A DNA stretch of 64,000 nucleotides from Saprospiraceae bacterium (GTDB lineage: Bacteria; Bacteroidota; Bacteroidia; Chitinophagales; Saprospiraceae): assembly GCA_016716185.1 (NCBI GenBank), contig JADJWV010000002.1, positions 248,001 through 312,000 of the forward strand. Reading direction: 5' to 3'. The stretch's first letter is position 1, and each line of letters starts with the position of its first letter. The position numbers were made by a program, and so were the translations under genes. Under the pieces are notes generated by a model. That model made no database searches and was not told the DNA's origin. It worked only from the letters and a program-made list of their open reading frames with translations. This document shows, piece by piece, positions 8,724 to 17,324 of this stretch.

Positions 8724-9722
8724 TTATTGCTTAACCCATTTTTTTGTCGTACTCGATCCACCACTTTCTATTTTTGCAAAATAAATACCTTTCTCGAAGT
8801 GCTGAACATTCAGTTCAAAACCATGGTTTTGCAATTGAATGCTACTGTTATACATAACTTTTCCCAGCAAATTCGTAATGACCAAGTTTGCATTTTTTTG
8901 TAGGTTTTCAGGGAAAATAATATTTAATTTCTGAAATACCGGATTGGATTGGATGTGGAAGGGAAGAATTTTCTCCTGAGTGGTGGCTGTAATGACATCA
9001 TTCGCTGATCCGCTGTTCAGGATCTCTTTGGTCGTTTCTTCCTGCACCCATACCAACGTATAAATTTGATTAGGCACCCAGGAAGGCTGGAGGGTATATG
9101 TAAAGGATTTGGCAACGGATCCACCCTGATTGCTGAGATCTATTTCATCGCCACCTGCATCGCTTGCAAAATCTCTGAATACATCGTAATGAACTTTTTC
9201 GCCATTGGGTGAAGCATATTGCAAAACGCGTTCGACAATGGCAGCATAGATGCGATATTTACCTGCTGGTTTTGTACCTAATGTTTTGATTTCAATATTC
9301 GAAATTCGCATATCCGTACCGGCATCTTTAACTAAAATCTGTATAGGGGATTCTTTTTTTATTTCAGCATCCATGAATGAAGCATTGACAGAAGATGCAG
9401 ATTTTTTTGTTGTACCGTTGAAAACGATGGTAGGAGTGCCTAGAATTCCATAAAAGTTGCTGCGTTGATTTTGGTCATCTTTATTCGCCTGATAGAGCAG
9501 ACAGGCCGAATAAGGAATCGGAGGGTGAATGGATATGTGATGATATTTGTCTTTATAATTATTTAAAAGGTTATAGTAACCTGGATTTGTCGCCGCACAA
9601 ACCCCGCAACGTGTATTGGTGAAGTGTTCCATAAAAACATAGCGCTTGGCTTGCGAAAAAGAATGGCTAATTACAGATAGGAAACAAAAAGAAATAAGTA
9701 ATTTTTTAGTCATGTTCATCAT
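8724..9722 (-). CDS. Omp28-related exported protein with T9SS sorting domain
   Basis: 332 residues with a signal peptide (cleavage near SFSQ24). The mature N-terminus has a thioredoxin-like fold with FTNTRC39GVC42 and a cis-Pro-type GTPTIVFNG segment, typical of Omp28-related proteins of Bacteroidota. The last ~75 residues form a type A T9SS sorting domain: a run of beta strands with GKVMYNS, FEKGIYFAKIES and a KKWVKQ terminus. It is therefore probably exported by T9SS and anchored at the cell surface or released. The CxxC suggests thiol-disulfide activity, which is not demonstrated. Methionine 4 is an equally possible start. A terminator follows at 8638-8668. Confidence 0.9.
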   Translation of the reverse strand: MMNMTKKLLISFCFLSVISHSFSQAKRYVFMEHFTNTRCGVCAATNPGYYNLLNNYKDKYHHISIHPPIPYSACLLYQANKDDQNQRSNFYGILGTPTIVFNGTTKKSASSVNASFMDAEIKKESPIQILVKDAGTDMRISNIEIKTLGTKPAGKYRIYAAIVERVLQYASPNGEKVHYDVFRDFASDAGGDEIDLSNQGGSVAKSFTYTLQPSWVPNQIYTLVWVQEETTKEILNSGSANDVITATTQEKILPFHIQSNPVFQKLNIIFPENLQKNANLVITNLLGKVMYNSSIQLQNHGFELNVQHFEKGIYFAKIESGGSSTTKKWVKQ

Positions 9723-9798
9723 ATTTAAGTTTCGGAATGCAATAATAACGAATGGTTGTTGAAGATGTTTAAGAAAACCATAGGCTTCTATATTAATT

Positions 9799-10581
9799 TT
9801 AGTTAAATAATTTCAGGCGCCCCCCTTCCAAAATTGCAACTTTGTCGTGGCTTGTGGAAAGTTGACGAATACGATTAATTCCAGAATATAATTCTGTTTC
9901 AATTCCAGTTTTTTGGCTAAAACCAAATATTTTGTTGTTTTTTATCTTATATATGGACTTGCTGTTGAGGCTGGCTGTTTCGAGGTCGGGGTCTTTCCAA
10001 TGATCATGTTCAAAAAGTTGGGTGGTGAAGCTTTGTATCCCGACGTATCTGCAAATGAAATAGATTTTATCCTGAAACTTTAAAATCGAGACATCTCTCC
10101 CTTTGACAGGTAAGTTTAATCCGCTATAAATAGAATTTTCAATTTGTTGCGTGTGATAATTTTTGATATAGAGTTTATTTCCGTCATATAAGATCAGCCG
10201 TTCGCTATCAAAGTGACAAATCCTTGTGTTTTCACTCAATTCGGGTTCATACAATGTTTGGATTAAATGCAACTGGGCATCGAACAGGCTCATTTGGAAA
10301 TCTCCTGGATAGTATAAAATAAGTTTAAAAGGGTCGCTGACATCCAGTGCAACTTCATTCCAGTTGTTTTGAAGAGTCGTCTGGTGAAGCAACTTAAAAT
10401 TTACATCGTATTTTAATAAAGTTTTATCGGATTGACGGAGAACATATATATTTCCAAGTGGATCCAATTGTATCAAATCTGCCTGAATCGCGGTATCCAG
10501 CAACAATTTTAAAGTCTGTGAATACGCAGACGTGAAAACAGCAATCCAGAGTAAATTAAGAATAAGGAAAAACCTGGTCAT
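9799..10581 (-). CDS. Exported beta-propeller-like protein of unknown function
   Basis: 260 residues from the ATG at 10581, which opens a signal peptide (MTRFFLILNLLW to about SAYSQ); the frame could begin 45 bases earlier but would lose this. The mature part consists of repeated four-stranded units such as IQLDPLGNIYVLRQSDKTLLKYD, reminiscent of NHL or six-bladed propellers. No catalytic motif is visible. Its start lies within the last 26 bases of lpxH, so it is co-transcribed with lpxH and probably acts at the envelope. It is followed by a gap of 76 bases before Omp28. Confidence 0.65.
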   Translation of the reverse strand: MTRFFLILNLLWIAVFTSAYSQTLKLLLDTAIQADLIQLDPLGNIYVLRQSDKTLLKYDVNFKLLHQTTLQNNWNEVALDVSDPFKLILYYPGDFQMSLFDAQLHLIQTLYEPELSENTRICHFDSERLILYDGNKLYIKNYHTQQIENSIYSGLNLPVKGRDVSILKFQDKIYFICRYVGIQSFTTQLFEHDHWKDPDLETASLNSKSIYKIKNNKIFGFSQKTGIETELYSGINRIRQLSTSHDKVAILEGGRLKLFN

Positions 10582-11317
10582 TCTTATAAAAATTAAGTTG
10601 AACATGGCCACCTTCCATGCTGGCATATGACCTGAAGCTAATCCAGTCTCCTAAATTTATATAACGGGATTTTTTATTCGACAATAAATAGTCGATTGGC
10701 AAATGACGGTGTCCAAAAATATAGTAATCACAATCATTTTCGGGTAGATGTGATTCGGCAAATTGAATCAACCATTCTTTTTCAGGTCCTAAAAACTGCT
10801 GAACCGCATCCTGTGCTTCCCTGCTTTTTGAACTGAAATAGTTGGCTAAACCGATGCCGACATCCGGATGAAGCCATCTGAACATCCTTTGGGCAAGTGG
10901 ATTGGTAAATAGTTTTTTAACCAGTTTATAACCATGATCTCCCGGACCGAGTCCATCGCCGTGACCAATAAATAATTTTTTGCCCTGAATTTCCCTGATG
11001 ATTGGATTTTTGTAAATTGGAATATCCAACTCCTTTGTAAAATAATCAAACATCCAAAGGTCGTGATTGCCGGTAAAAAAGTGAACAGGTATATTTTTTT
11101 TTCGCAACGCATACAAGGCGGAAAGGATACCTGTATATCCTCTGGGAATCACTTTTTTATAATCAAACCAAAAATCAAAAACATCTCCTACAAGGTACAA
11201 TTCAGCTGCATGATCTGAAATGCTTTCAAGCCAATTCAGGATGTGCTGCTCCCTATCCTTACTATGTTCAGTTTCGGATTTCAGGTGAAAGTCGGATGCA
11301 AAATAAACGACTGCCAA
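10556..11317 (-). CDS. lpxH: UDP-2,3-diacylglucosamine diphosphatase (LpxH)
   Basis: 253 residues. A calcineurin-like metallophosphoesterase with ASD9FH11L, LVGDVFDFW, the TGNHDLW motif, GHGDG and FGHRHLP, all as in LpxH, which cleaves UDP-2,3-diacylglucosamine to lipid X in lipid A synthesis on the inner face of the membrane. The start is a TTG at 11317: the frame has no ATG between the upstream stop and the metal-binding Asp9, so TTG is the only workable initiator. It begins 8 bases after the dioxygenase gene and overlaps the propeller-like gene by 26 bases, forming a three-gene operon. Confidence 0.92.
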   Translation of the reverse strand: MAVVYFASDFHLKSETEHSKDREQHILNWLESISDHAAELYLVGDVFDFWFDYKKVIPRGYTGILSALYALRKKNIPVHFFTGNHDLWMFDYFTKELDIPIYKNPIIREIQGKKLFIGHGDGLGPGDHGYKLVKKLFTNPLAQRMFRWLHPDVGIGLANYFSSKSREAQDAVQQFLGPEKEWLIQFAESHLPENDCDYYIFGHRHLPIDYLLSNKKSRYINLGDWISFRSYASMEGGHVQLNFYKNDQVFPYS

Positions 11318-11325
11318 AAGATAAA

Positions 11326-11862
11326 TTATGTGGGATCAGTAAACCTGGGATCTGCTTCCATAACAGTGCCACAATTGGGGCAGGTCCTGAGTTCTGAAGA
11401 GTTGTAATATTCCTTGAACCGTGGTAAGAAGTCTTTTTCAATATTTTCAAGATGAAAATAACTATCGTGAAGTTTGGTATTGCAATTCTCGCAAAACCAC
11501 ATCAGGCCATCCATATCCTGTTCGCGCCGTTTTGCTTCGATGACCAGTCCGATGGTTCCCGCGGGTCTCATCGGTGAATGGGGCGTTTTCGCAGGAAGGA
11601 GAAATATTTCCCCTTCGCGTATGGGTATGTCCACAGGTTTTCCATCTTCCTGGATCCGTACCGTGATATCGCCCTCTAATTGAAAAAACCATTCTTCCGT
11701 TTCGTTGTAATGGTAATCTTTCCTCGCATTCGGGCCTGCAACGACCATAACAATAAAATCATCGGCTTCCTGATAGAGGTTCCGGTTGGCAACAGGTGGT
11801 TTGAGTTCAGAGCGATGTTCTTCCACCCATTTTTGGATATTAAAGGGTCTGCGTACAGGCAT
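11326..11862 (-). CDS. nbaC: 3-hydroxyanthranilate 3,4-dioxygenase
   Basis: 178 residues, the bacterial length. Iron ligands H51, E57 and H95 and substrate-site R47 and R99 stand at the same positions as reported for the Cupriavidus enzyme, and the C-terminal rubredoxin-like iron site C124-x2-C127 / C161-x2-C164 is complete. The enzyme opens 3-hydroxyanthranilate to 2-amino-3-carboxymuconate semialdehyde, the precursor of quinolinate, in tryptophan breakdown or kynurenine-route NAD synthesis. No other kynurenine-pathway gene is in the window; it sits 8 bases upstream of lpxH, a linkage with no evident metabolic logic. Confidence 0.97.
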   Translation of the reverse strand: MPVRRPFNIQKWVEEHRSELKPPVANRNLYQEADDFIVMVVAGPNARKDYHYNETEEWFFQLEGDITVRIQEDGKPVDIPIREGEIFLLPAKTPHSPMRPAGTIGLVIEAKRREQDMDGLMWFCENCNTKLHDSYFHLENIEKDFLPRFKEYYNSSELRTCPNCGTVMEADPRFTDPT

Positions 11863-12586
11863 GGTTTTAAAATTTAGGATAAAGATAGTTCATTCAGGCT
11901 AAAGGCAAAAGGCTGAAGGGAAAATGGAGGATGGGGTCTTTCTTTACTTTTTGAGATAATCCTTCACGGCATTACCCCTTCCACATTTGGGTACGACTTA
12001 AAAACTGCTTTTATTTTATTCTGGTAATGTTATGTTCACGCTTTAGGCAGTAAGTAGTACATCCAAAATAAAGTGGCTGATCTATTTGTAATCTTTTAGA
12101 AAAGAAATCGACCTTTAAAAAAAACCGAAAAAGGCATCCAGCTTGATCCAATGCAAAAGTTTATACAACTTAATAAAAGACTTCTAAAAATTCGTTGCAC
12201 AAAGCACTATAAATGGATAAAGACATTCCATTATTTTAAAAGTTATTTCAAAATCGATGATAATATTTTAATCCATACGAAACATTATTTCAATTGTTCC
12301 AAATCAAATATAATTTTCAGAGTTTATGATTCGTTAAATTATTTATTCGGGTACAAGAGAAATTTATATGAAATGAAATTTGAGTGATTGTATGGAAGGC
12401 ATGGCCACAATTATGAACCTAACATTTACCATAATTAAGAATTTGCAGGATTTAGGCTAATGTAAGGATTTGCTCTTCAAATCTGTTCATCTCACAATTC
12501 ATTAAATCCCCTTAAAATCCGTTAAATCCTGTCAACTTTCCACTACTTTTGCAAATCCTAATGATATTTCCTAACAAATCAAGATC
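11863..12586 (+). other. Intergenic region between divergent genes
   Basis: About 720 bases without a convincing gene. Positions 11895-11930 hold a short AGGCTAAAGG/AGGCTGAAGG-type degenerate repeat like the CTTTAGCCT/CGCTTTAAGC repeats seen elsewhere here. The rest is AT-rich. One 78-codon frame (12151-12387) is Lys/Tyr/Phe-rich with no recognisable feature and is probably chance. A putative promoter for the M14 peptidase stands at 12544. Confidence 0.6.
12544..12551 (+). promoter_or_regulatory. Putative -7 element for the M14 peptidase gene
   Basis: TACTTTTG fits TAnnTTTG, 35 bases before the ATG. No clear TTG -33 element lies at 19-21 bases. The preceding stretch contains three TTAAATCC-like repeats. 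Confidence 0.45.
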
Positions 12587-14323
12587 ATGCGTTTAATTTT
12601 TATAGTATTGTATTGTTTTGCAAATTTGCCAGGCCCCGCTGCTCAATCTCTCAAAACGCCATTTGAAAAAAACAACAACCAAACATCTACCTATATAGAT
12701 TGTATCAACTTTTATAAAGCGCTGGAGAAAAAATCGGGCTTGGTAAAAGTTTTTGAAGCAGGTCCATCTGACGTTTCTTTGCCCATTTACACGGTCGTAT
12801 TGAGTAGTAAAAAAAATTTTACTCCTGAAAAAAGCCGGAAAGCCGGCAAAGCCATATTATTTATAAATAACGGAATTCATCCGGGCGAACCGGATGGCAT
12901 CGAAGCTTCTATGATGTTTGCACGCGATCTCGTATCAGATCCCAATCAGGCAAAAATTCTGGATGAAATCAGCATCGTAATTATTCCGATCTACAATGTG
13001 GGCGGTAGTCTGCTACGAAATAAATATTCTCGGGTCAACCAGAACGGTCCCGATGAATACGGATTCAGAGGCAACGCACAAAATCTGGACCTCAACCGCG
13101 ATTTTATCAAATGCGACAGCAGAAATGCAAAGACCTTTACCCAATTGTTCAGACATTGGGATCCCGATATTTTTCTCGAAACCCACACAACAGATGGAGC
13201 TGATTACCCTTACCTGATGACCCTTCTTTCCAGCCAAAGACATAAGCTGCAAATTGAATTGGCAAATTACATTTATAAGCATTTCATCCCTCCCTTTATA
13301 AAATCGATGTCTGAAAGAAATTTAGATGTGATCCCTTATGTAAATTCAGAAGGAGATCCTTCCGGAGGAATTTTTGATTTTTTAGACTCACCACGATTTT
13401 CTACAGGATATGCAGCACTTTTTCATTGCATGGGTTTTCTGGCCGAATCTCATATGCTGAAACCCTATAACGCAAGAGTAAGTGCACATAAATTGTTGAT
13501 GCAAAAGCTTGCCGAACAAACCCGGTTGCAGAAAAATGAACTGCTCCGTGTTCGCGAAGAAGCCAAATCAGCAGCTACTAAAAGTAAGACTATGGATATA
13601 CGCTGGAAAATCGACAAGTCGCGCTGCGATAGTTTGTATTTTACAGGTTATACTGCTGAAAAAAAAATCAGTGAGCTTACGGGTTTAGAACGCATCTCAT
13701 ACGATAAAAATAAACCTTATTCAAAAAATATTCCCTATTACAATGTTTGCCAACCGGTCAAAACTGTGAAACGTCCAACGGCATACTTCGTACCTGCCGC
13801 TTTTGAAATGGTTATCGAGAGATTGAAATGGAACGGTGTACAGATGCATCGTCTCGAAAAAGACAGTCTGGTTCGGGCTCATTATTATAAAATTAAAAAT
13901 TTCAAAAGCGTTTCTAAACCTTATGAAGGCCATTTTATGCATCAGGAGGTTGAAACAGAATCCATAAGAGATTCGCGAATGTACTTCAAAGGGGATTACA
14001 TCATTTACACCCAACAACCTGCAATACGTTATATCGTTGAAACGCTGGAACCCGAAGCTCACGATGCATTTTTTGTTTGGAATTTTTTTGATCCCATACT
14101 TCAAAGAAAGGAATACTTCAGCGACTATCTTTTCGAAGATCTGGCTGTATCTATACTTGAAAACGACCGGGACATTAAAAAAGAATTTGAAGAGAGAAAG
14201 TTGAACGATTCCCAATTTGCTCGGAGCAGCAGAGCCATGCTCGAATTTATATATGACCGTTCAAAATATGCAGAACCGGGCTACCGATTATATCCGGTAG
14301 CATTAATTTATCAGGAAGATTGA
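12587..14323 (+). CDS. Exported M14-family zinc carboxypeptidase-like protein
   Basis: 578 residues with an N-terminal signal peptide ending near PAAQS. The zinc site of M14 metallopeptidases is present: H98-P-G-E101 and, after the DLNRDF substrate-binding segment, H200 in FLETHTTDGADYPY. The C-terminal ~300 residues are lineage-specific, beta-rich and without a recognised domain. Family members trim C-terminal residues or peptidoglycan peptides; the substrate here is unknown. It is monocistronic by appearance, with a TAnnTTTG motif upstream and 336 bases before the next gene. Confidence 0.9.
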   Translation: MRLIFIVLYCFANLPGPAAQSLKTPFEKNNNQTSTYIDCINFYKALEKKSGLVKVFEAGPSDVSLPIYTVVLSSKKNFTPEKSRKAGKAILFINNGIHPGEPDGIEASMMFARDLVSDPNQAKILDEISIVIIPIYNVGGSLLRNKYSRVNQNGPDEYGFRGNAQNLDLNRDFIKCDSRNAKTFTQLFRHWDPDIFLETHTTDGADYPYLMTLLSSQRHKLQIELANYIYKHFIPPFIKSMSERNLDVIPYVNSEGDPSGGIFDFLDSPRFSTGYAALFHCMGFLAESHMLKPYNARVSAHKLLMQKLAEQTRLQKNELLRVREEAKSAATKSKTMDIRWKIDKSRCDSLYFTGYTAEKKISELTGLERISYDKNKPYSKNIPYYNVCQPVKTVKRPTAYFVPAAFEMVIERLKWNGVQMHRLEKDSLVRAHYYKIKNFKSVSKPYEGHFMHQEVETESIRDSRMYFKGDYIIYTQQPAIRYIVETLEPEAHDAFFVWNFFDPILQRKEYFSDYLFEDLAVSILENDRDIKKEFEERKLNDSQFARSSRAMLEFIYDRSKYAEPGYRLYPVALIYQED

Positions 14324-14659
14324 TGAGTACCGGCATCTTTTTGCTGTTTTTCGTGTACACTTTTGAATAGCTCATGGTTTTTTAATACGCTGGCTCTATT
14401 TTGATTTGTCAGATTAGATTTGTCTATAATTAACCCAATCTCTGCATTAGAATTGAAAATATACTATATATTGTTGATTATCAATATATAATTTCAAATA
14501 TATTGCAATAGAAAGGTGATTTACAAAAACCCTATACAAAGCTTATTGCTTCTTGCTTTAAGCTAAGTAACTGGATTCCATGGCATGAATTGGGATTAAC
14601 ATTCAACCTTGTCATTTGAATGACATTCGCTTATCTTTGCACACCCTTTAAATTGTGAT
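14324..14659 (+). other. Intergenic region with AT-rich inverted repeat and repeat relic
   Basis: The stretch has no gene. TATATATTG (14465-14473) and CAATATATA (14482-14490) form a 9-bp inverted repeat with an 8-nt spacer. Positions 14541-14567 carry a GCTTATTGCTTCTTGCTTTA relic resembling the CGCTTT-type repeat at 36.2 and 54.0 kb. The yebC promoter candidate is at its end. Confidence 0.55.
14609..14639 (+). promoter_or_regulatory. Bacteroidota-type promoter of the yebC operon
   Basis: TTG at 14609-14611, a 20-base spacer and TATCTTTG at 14632-14639 match the TTG / TAnnTTTG consensus with correct spacing. It lies 20 bases before the yebC ATG and would drive a run of co-directional genes ending near 23515. 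Confidence 0.7.
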
Positions 14660-15370
14660 ATGGGAAGGATATTTGAAGTCAGAAAACACAAAATGTTTGC
14701 TCGTTATGCCAAAATGAGCAAGCAGTTTGCACGCATCAGTAAGGAAGTATTTATGGCGGTAAAGGCCTCAGGCCCCAATCCCGATAGCAATCCAAGGTTG
14801 AGGGCTGCATTCCAGAATGCAAGGGCCTGCAACATGCCTAAAGACAGGTTGGAAGCGGCGATTAAAAAAGCAGCATCCAAAGACGAGAAAGATCTGGAGA
14901 TCCTTACTTATGAAGGCTATGGTCCATACGGTGTTGCTGTTTTAGTTGAGACCGCTACAGACAATCCTACCCGAACCGTAGCCAACATCCGTTCCTACTT
15001 TAATAAATATGGCGGGAGCCTTGGTACTTCCGGAAGTGTGGAATATTTGTTTGAACACAAATGTAATTTTCGGATCAGGAAAAAACCAGGAATGGATCCG
15101 GAAATGCTGGAACTGGAGCTCATTGATGCGGGTTGCGAAGAGCTCAATGAAGATGGAGAAGAACTTGTAGTCTATGGAAATTTTGACGGCTTTGGCAGTC
15201 TGCAGGATTATTTTGAAAAACACGAAATTGAAATTATTTCTTCTGGTTTTGACCGGATACCAACTACGACTAAAAAACTTACCCAGGAACAGGAGGAAGA
15301 AGTCAATAAATTGTTGGATAAAATTGAAGAAGATGAAGATGTTCAAAACGTCTTTAGTACCATGGAGTGA
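14660..15370 (+). CDS. yebC: YebC/PmpR-family protein (DUF28)
   Basis: 236 residues. The N-terminus (MGRIFEVRKHKM, then KMSKQFARISKEVFMAVKASGPNPDSNPRL) and the DRLEAAIKKA and YEGYGPYGVAVLVETATDNPTR-type motifs are those of the YebC family. Some members bind DNA as regulators and others assist translation through proline-rich stretches. An acidic C-terminus (EEVNKLLDKIEEDEDVQ) is typical. It is first in a run of eight co-directional genes and has the best-formed promoter in the window. Confidence 0.95.
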   Translation: MGRIFEVRKHKMFARYAKMSKQFARISKEVFMAVKASGPNPDSNPRLRAAFQNARACNMPKDRLEAAIKKAASKDEKDLEILTYEGYGPYGVAVLVETATDNPTRTVANIRSYFNKYGGSLGTSGSVEYLFEHKCNFRIRKKPGMDPEMLELELIDAGCEELNEDGEELVVYGNFDGFGSLQDYFEKHEIEIISSGFDRIPTTTKKLTQEQEEEVNKLLDKIEEDEDVQNVFSTME

Positions 15371-15398
15371 TTTCCATAATAACCCAAAGCATTTTTAA

Positions 15399-17324
15399 AT
15401 GAGCACTTTCAGCGAAGATTTTTTGTTGAATGTCAGATTGCATCGCATTGCTCTTTTGGTTTTGCCATTTCTGATTTATGCAAATACGCTCAACCATGAA
15501 TTTGTGCTGGATGATGGTATCGTAATCACTGAAAATAAATTCGTTAAACAAGGTTTTTCGGGTATTGGTGAATTGCTTACCAAAGATTCATTCTATGGCT
15601 TTTTCAAAAAGCAAGGAAAAGAAAAATTGGTTTCCGGAGGAAGGTACAGACCCATGAGTTTAATCGTTTTTGCTGTGACCTATGAACTCTTTGGTGCAAG
15701 TCCGTTTGTATTTCATTTTCTGTCCATTCTGATCTATGCCTTGTTGGGCTTGGTCATGTATGTTTGTCTCCAAAAATTATTCTCATTGAAACTGGGTCAA
15801 GCCTCCAGACCTTTTTCACTCCTCACATCCTTGTTGTTTATAACTCACCCCGTCCATACGGAATGCGTGGCCAATGTGAAAGGAATGGACGAGAGCCTGG
15901 CCTTGTTGTTTTCACTTTTAGCGTTTGTTTTTTTTCTTCAATACCTTGAAGTCAAAAAATATCAGATGATTGCAATTTCTGGTTTTTGTATGCTGCTCGG
16001 ACTCCTGTCGAAAGAAAATGCAATAGCCTATGTAGTTTTGATACCCTTAGGCACATTTCTTTTGCACGATTACAATAAATCGCAGTTGGTCAGGGCCTCA
16101 ATGGTATTGATGATTGCGGGACTTATTTTTGTTTTAATGCGAGCAAATACTTTGGGTTTAAACCCATTTACCAGGCTGTCGACCGAACTTATGAACAATC
16201 CGTTCATGAAACTTGAAAATGGTCAGAAAGTGGCCATGAATATTTTTGAAAAAACCGGGATCATCACTTATTGCCTTTTTGAATACCTCCGGCTATTGAT
16301 CTGGCCGCATCCGCTTACCCATGATTATTATCCCAAGCATATTCCATTGTTAGGTCCCTTTTCCTGGAAATCAATTTCGGCAGTAGTGATTTACACTTCA
16401 GCCATCGCTACCGCTTTGTGGAGTTATAAAACACTCCGGGTATTTACTTATTGTGTTGCATCATACATCCTTCCTTTGTTTTTAGTTTCGAATATTATGT
16501 TCCCGATAGGAACAAATATGGGGGAGCGATTTCTTTTTATGCCTTCATTGGGATTTATCATTGGTCTTGTCTTCCTGTTGCTGAAATTTAATCATCTCAA
16601 TTACCAGAGGAGCTTTTATATGCTCATGCCACTTTATGTGCTGTTCTCTTTTTTAACGATCAACAGAAATCCAGCCTGGAAGTCCAATAAAATATTATTT
16701 GATACCGATTTACATACCTCTGCACAAAGTGCAAAAATTCACAATGCTGTAGCAGGTGTTCTTCTCGAATCGGTACCTTCGATAAAAGATAGTGCCGAGA
16801 TTCGAAAAATTACCAGCAAGGCCAGAATGGAACTGGAAAAAGCGCTTCAAATTCATCCACTTTACATGGAGGCACATTTGCAAATGGGGAATATTTATTA
16901 TTACGAAAAGGACTACGCAAATGCGATTGAGAAATACAATTATTTATTGAGTCATTTACCGGAGGACGAAGATGCATTCAAGAACCTGCAAATGGCCTTG
17001 CGCGAGCGCGGCAGGCAATTGGGTCAATCCGGTAAACTTCAGGAAGCAACTGATTTTATCAAAAAGGCTTTGGGCATGAACCCAGGTGATGCAGAATGTT
17101 TGATGCTGATGGGAATTGCTGAAGGATCTGCAGGAAATAATGATGTAGCCATTGAATATTTCAGAAAAGCAATCCAGATGGAACCTAAAAATGCACAAGC
17201 TTATTTTAACCTGGGTATTGCTTTTAAAAATTCGGGCGACGCGATTAAATCAGATTCCATGTTTAACGTTGCAAAAGTAATTGATCCACAGATTTTACAA
17301 AAGAACGGCCTGATCGACCAATGA
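15399..17324 (+). CDS. TMTC-like polytopic membrane protein with C-terminal TPRs
   Basis: 641 residues. About ten membrane segments occupy residues ~15-430, and three or four tetratricopeptide repeats fill residues ~470-630 (e.g. YMEAHLQMGNIYYYEKDYANAIEKY). A first-loop acidic pair in FVLDDGIVITEN and the THPVHTECVANVKGMDESLAL segment match the GT-C fold of TMTC-type O-mannosyltransferases, where the acidic pair serves catalysis. It probably transfers a sugar from a lipid carrier to an exported acceptor; this is family-based inference. It begins 28 bases after yebC, and its stop overlaps the next start as ATGA (17321-17324), coupling it to the GH3/serine hydrolase. Confidence 0.85.
   Translation: MSTFSEDFLLNVRLHRIALLVLPFLIYANTLNHEFVLDDGIVITENKFVKQGFSGIGELLTKDSFYGFFKKQGKEKLVSGGRYRPMSLIVFAVTYELFGASPFVFHFLSILIYALLGLVMYVCLQKLFSLKLGQASRPFSLLTSLLFITHPVHTECVANVKGMDESLALLFSLLAFVFFLQYLEVKKYQMIAISGFCMLLGLLSKENAIAYVVLIPLGTFLLHDYNKSQLVRASMVLMIAGLIFVLMRANTLGLNPFTRLSTELMNNPFMKLENGQKVAMNIFEKTGIITYCLFEYLRLLIWPHPLTHDYYPKHIPLLGPFSWKSISAVVIYTSAIATALWSYKTLRVFTYCVASYILPLFLVSNIMFPIGTNMGERFLFMPSLGFIIGLVFLLLKFNHLNYQRSFYMLMPLYVLFSFLTINRNPAWKSNKILFDTDLHTSAQSAKIHNAVAGVLLESVPSIKDSAEIRKITSKARMELEKALQIHPLYMEAHLQMGNIYYYEKDYANAIEKYNYLLSHLPEDEDAFKNLQMALRERGRQLGQSGKLQEATDFIKKALGMNPGDAECLMLMGIAEGSAGNNDVAIEYFRKAIQMEPKNAQAYFNLGIAFKNSGDAIKSDSMFNVAKVIDPQILQKNGLIDQ

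Noticed and set aside
12151..12387. A 78-codon frame in the gap before the M14 peptidase
   Set aside because: Composition is Lys/Tyr/Phe-rich as expected of random AT-rich DNA, no promoter or motif is nearby, and nothing resembles a known family.
14465..14490. AT-only inverted repeat as a terminator or operator
   Set aside because: The stem has just one G-C pair and no T run; in such AT-rich DNA it may be chance, so it is only mentioned in the gap description.
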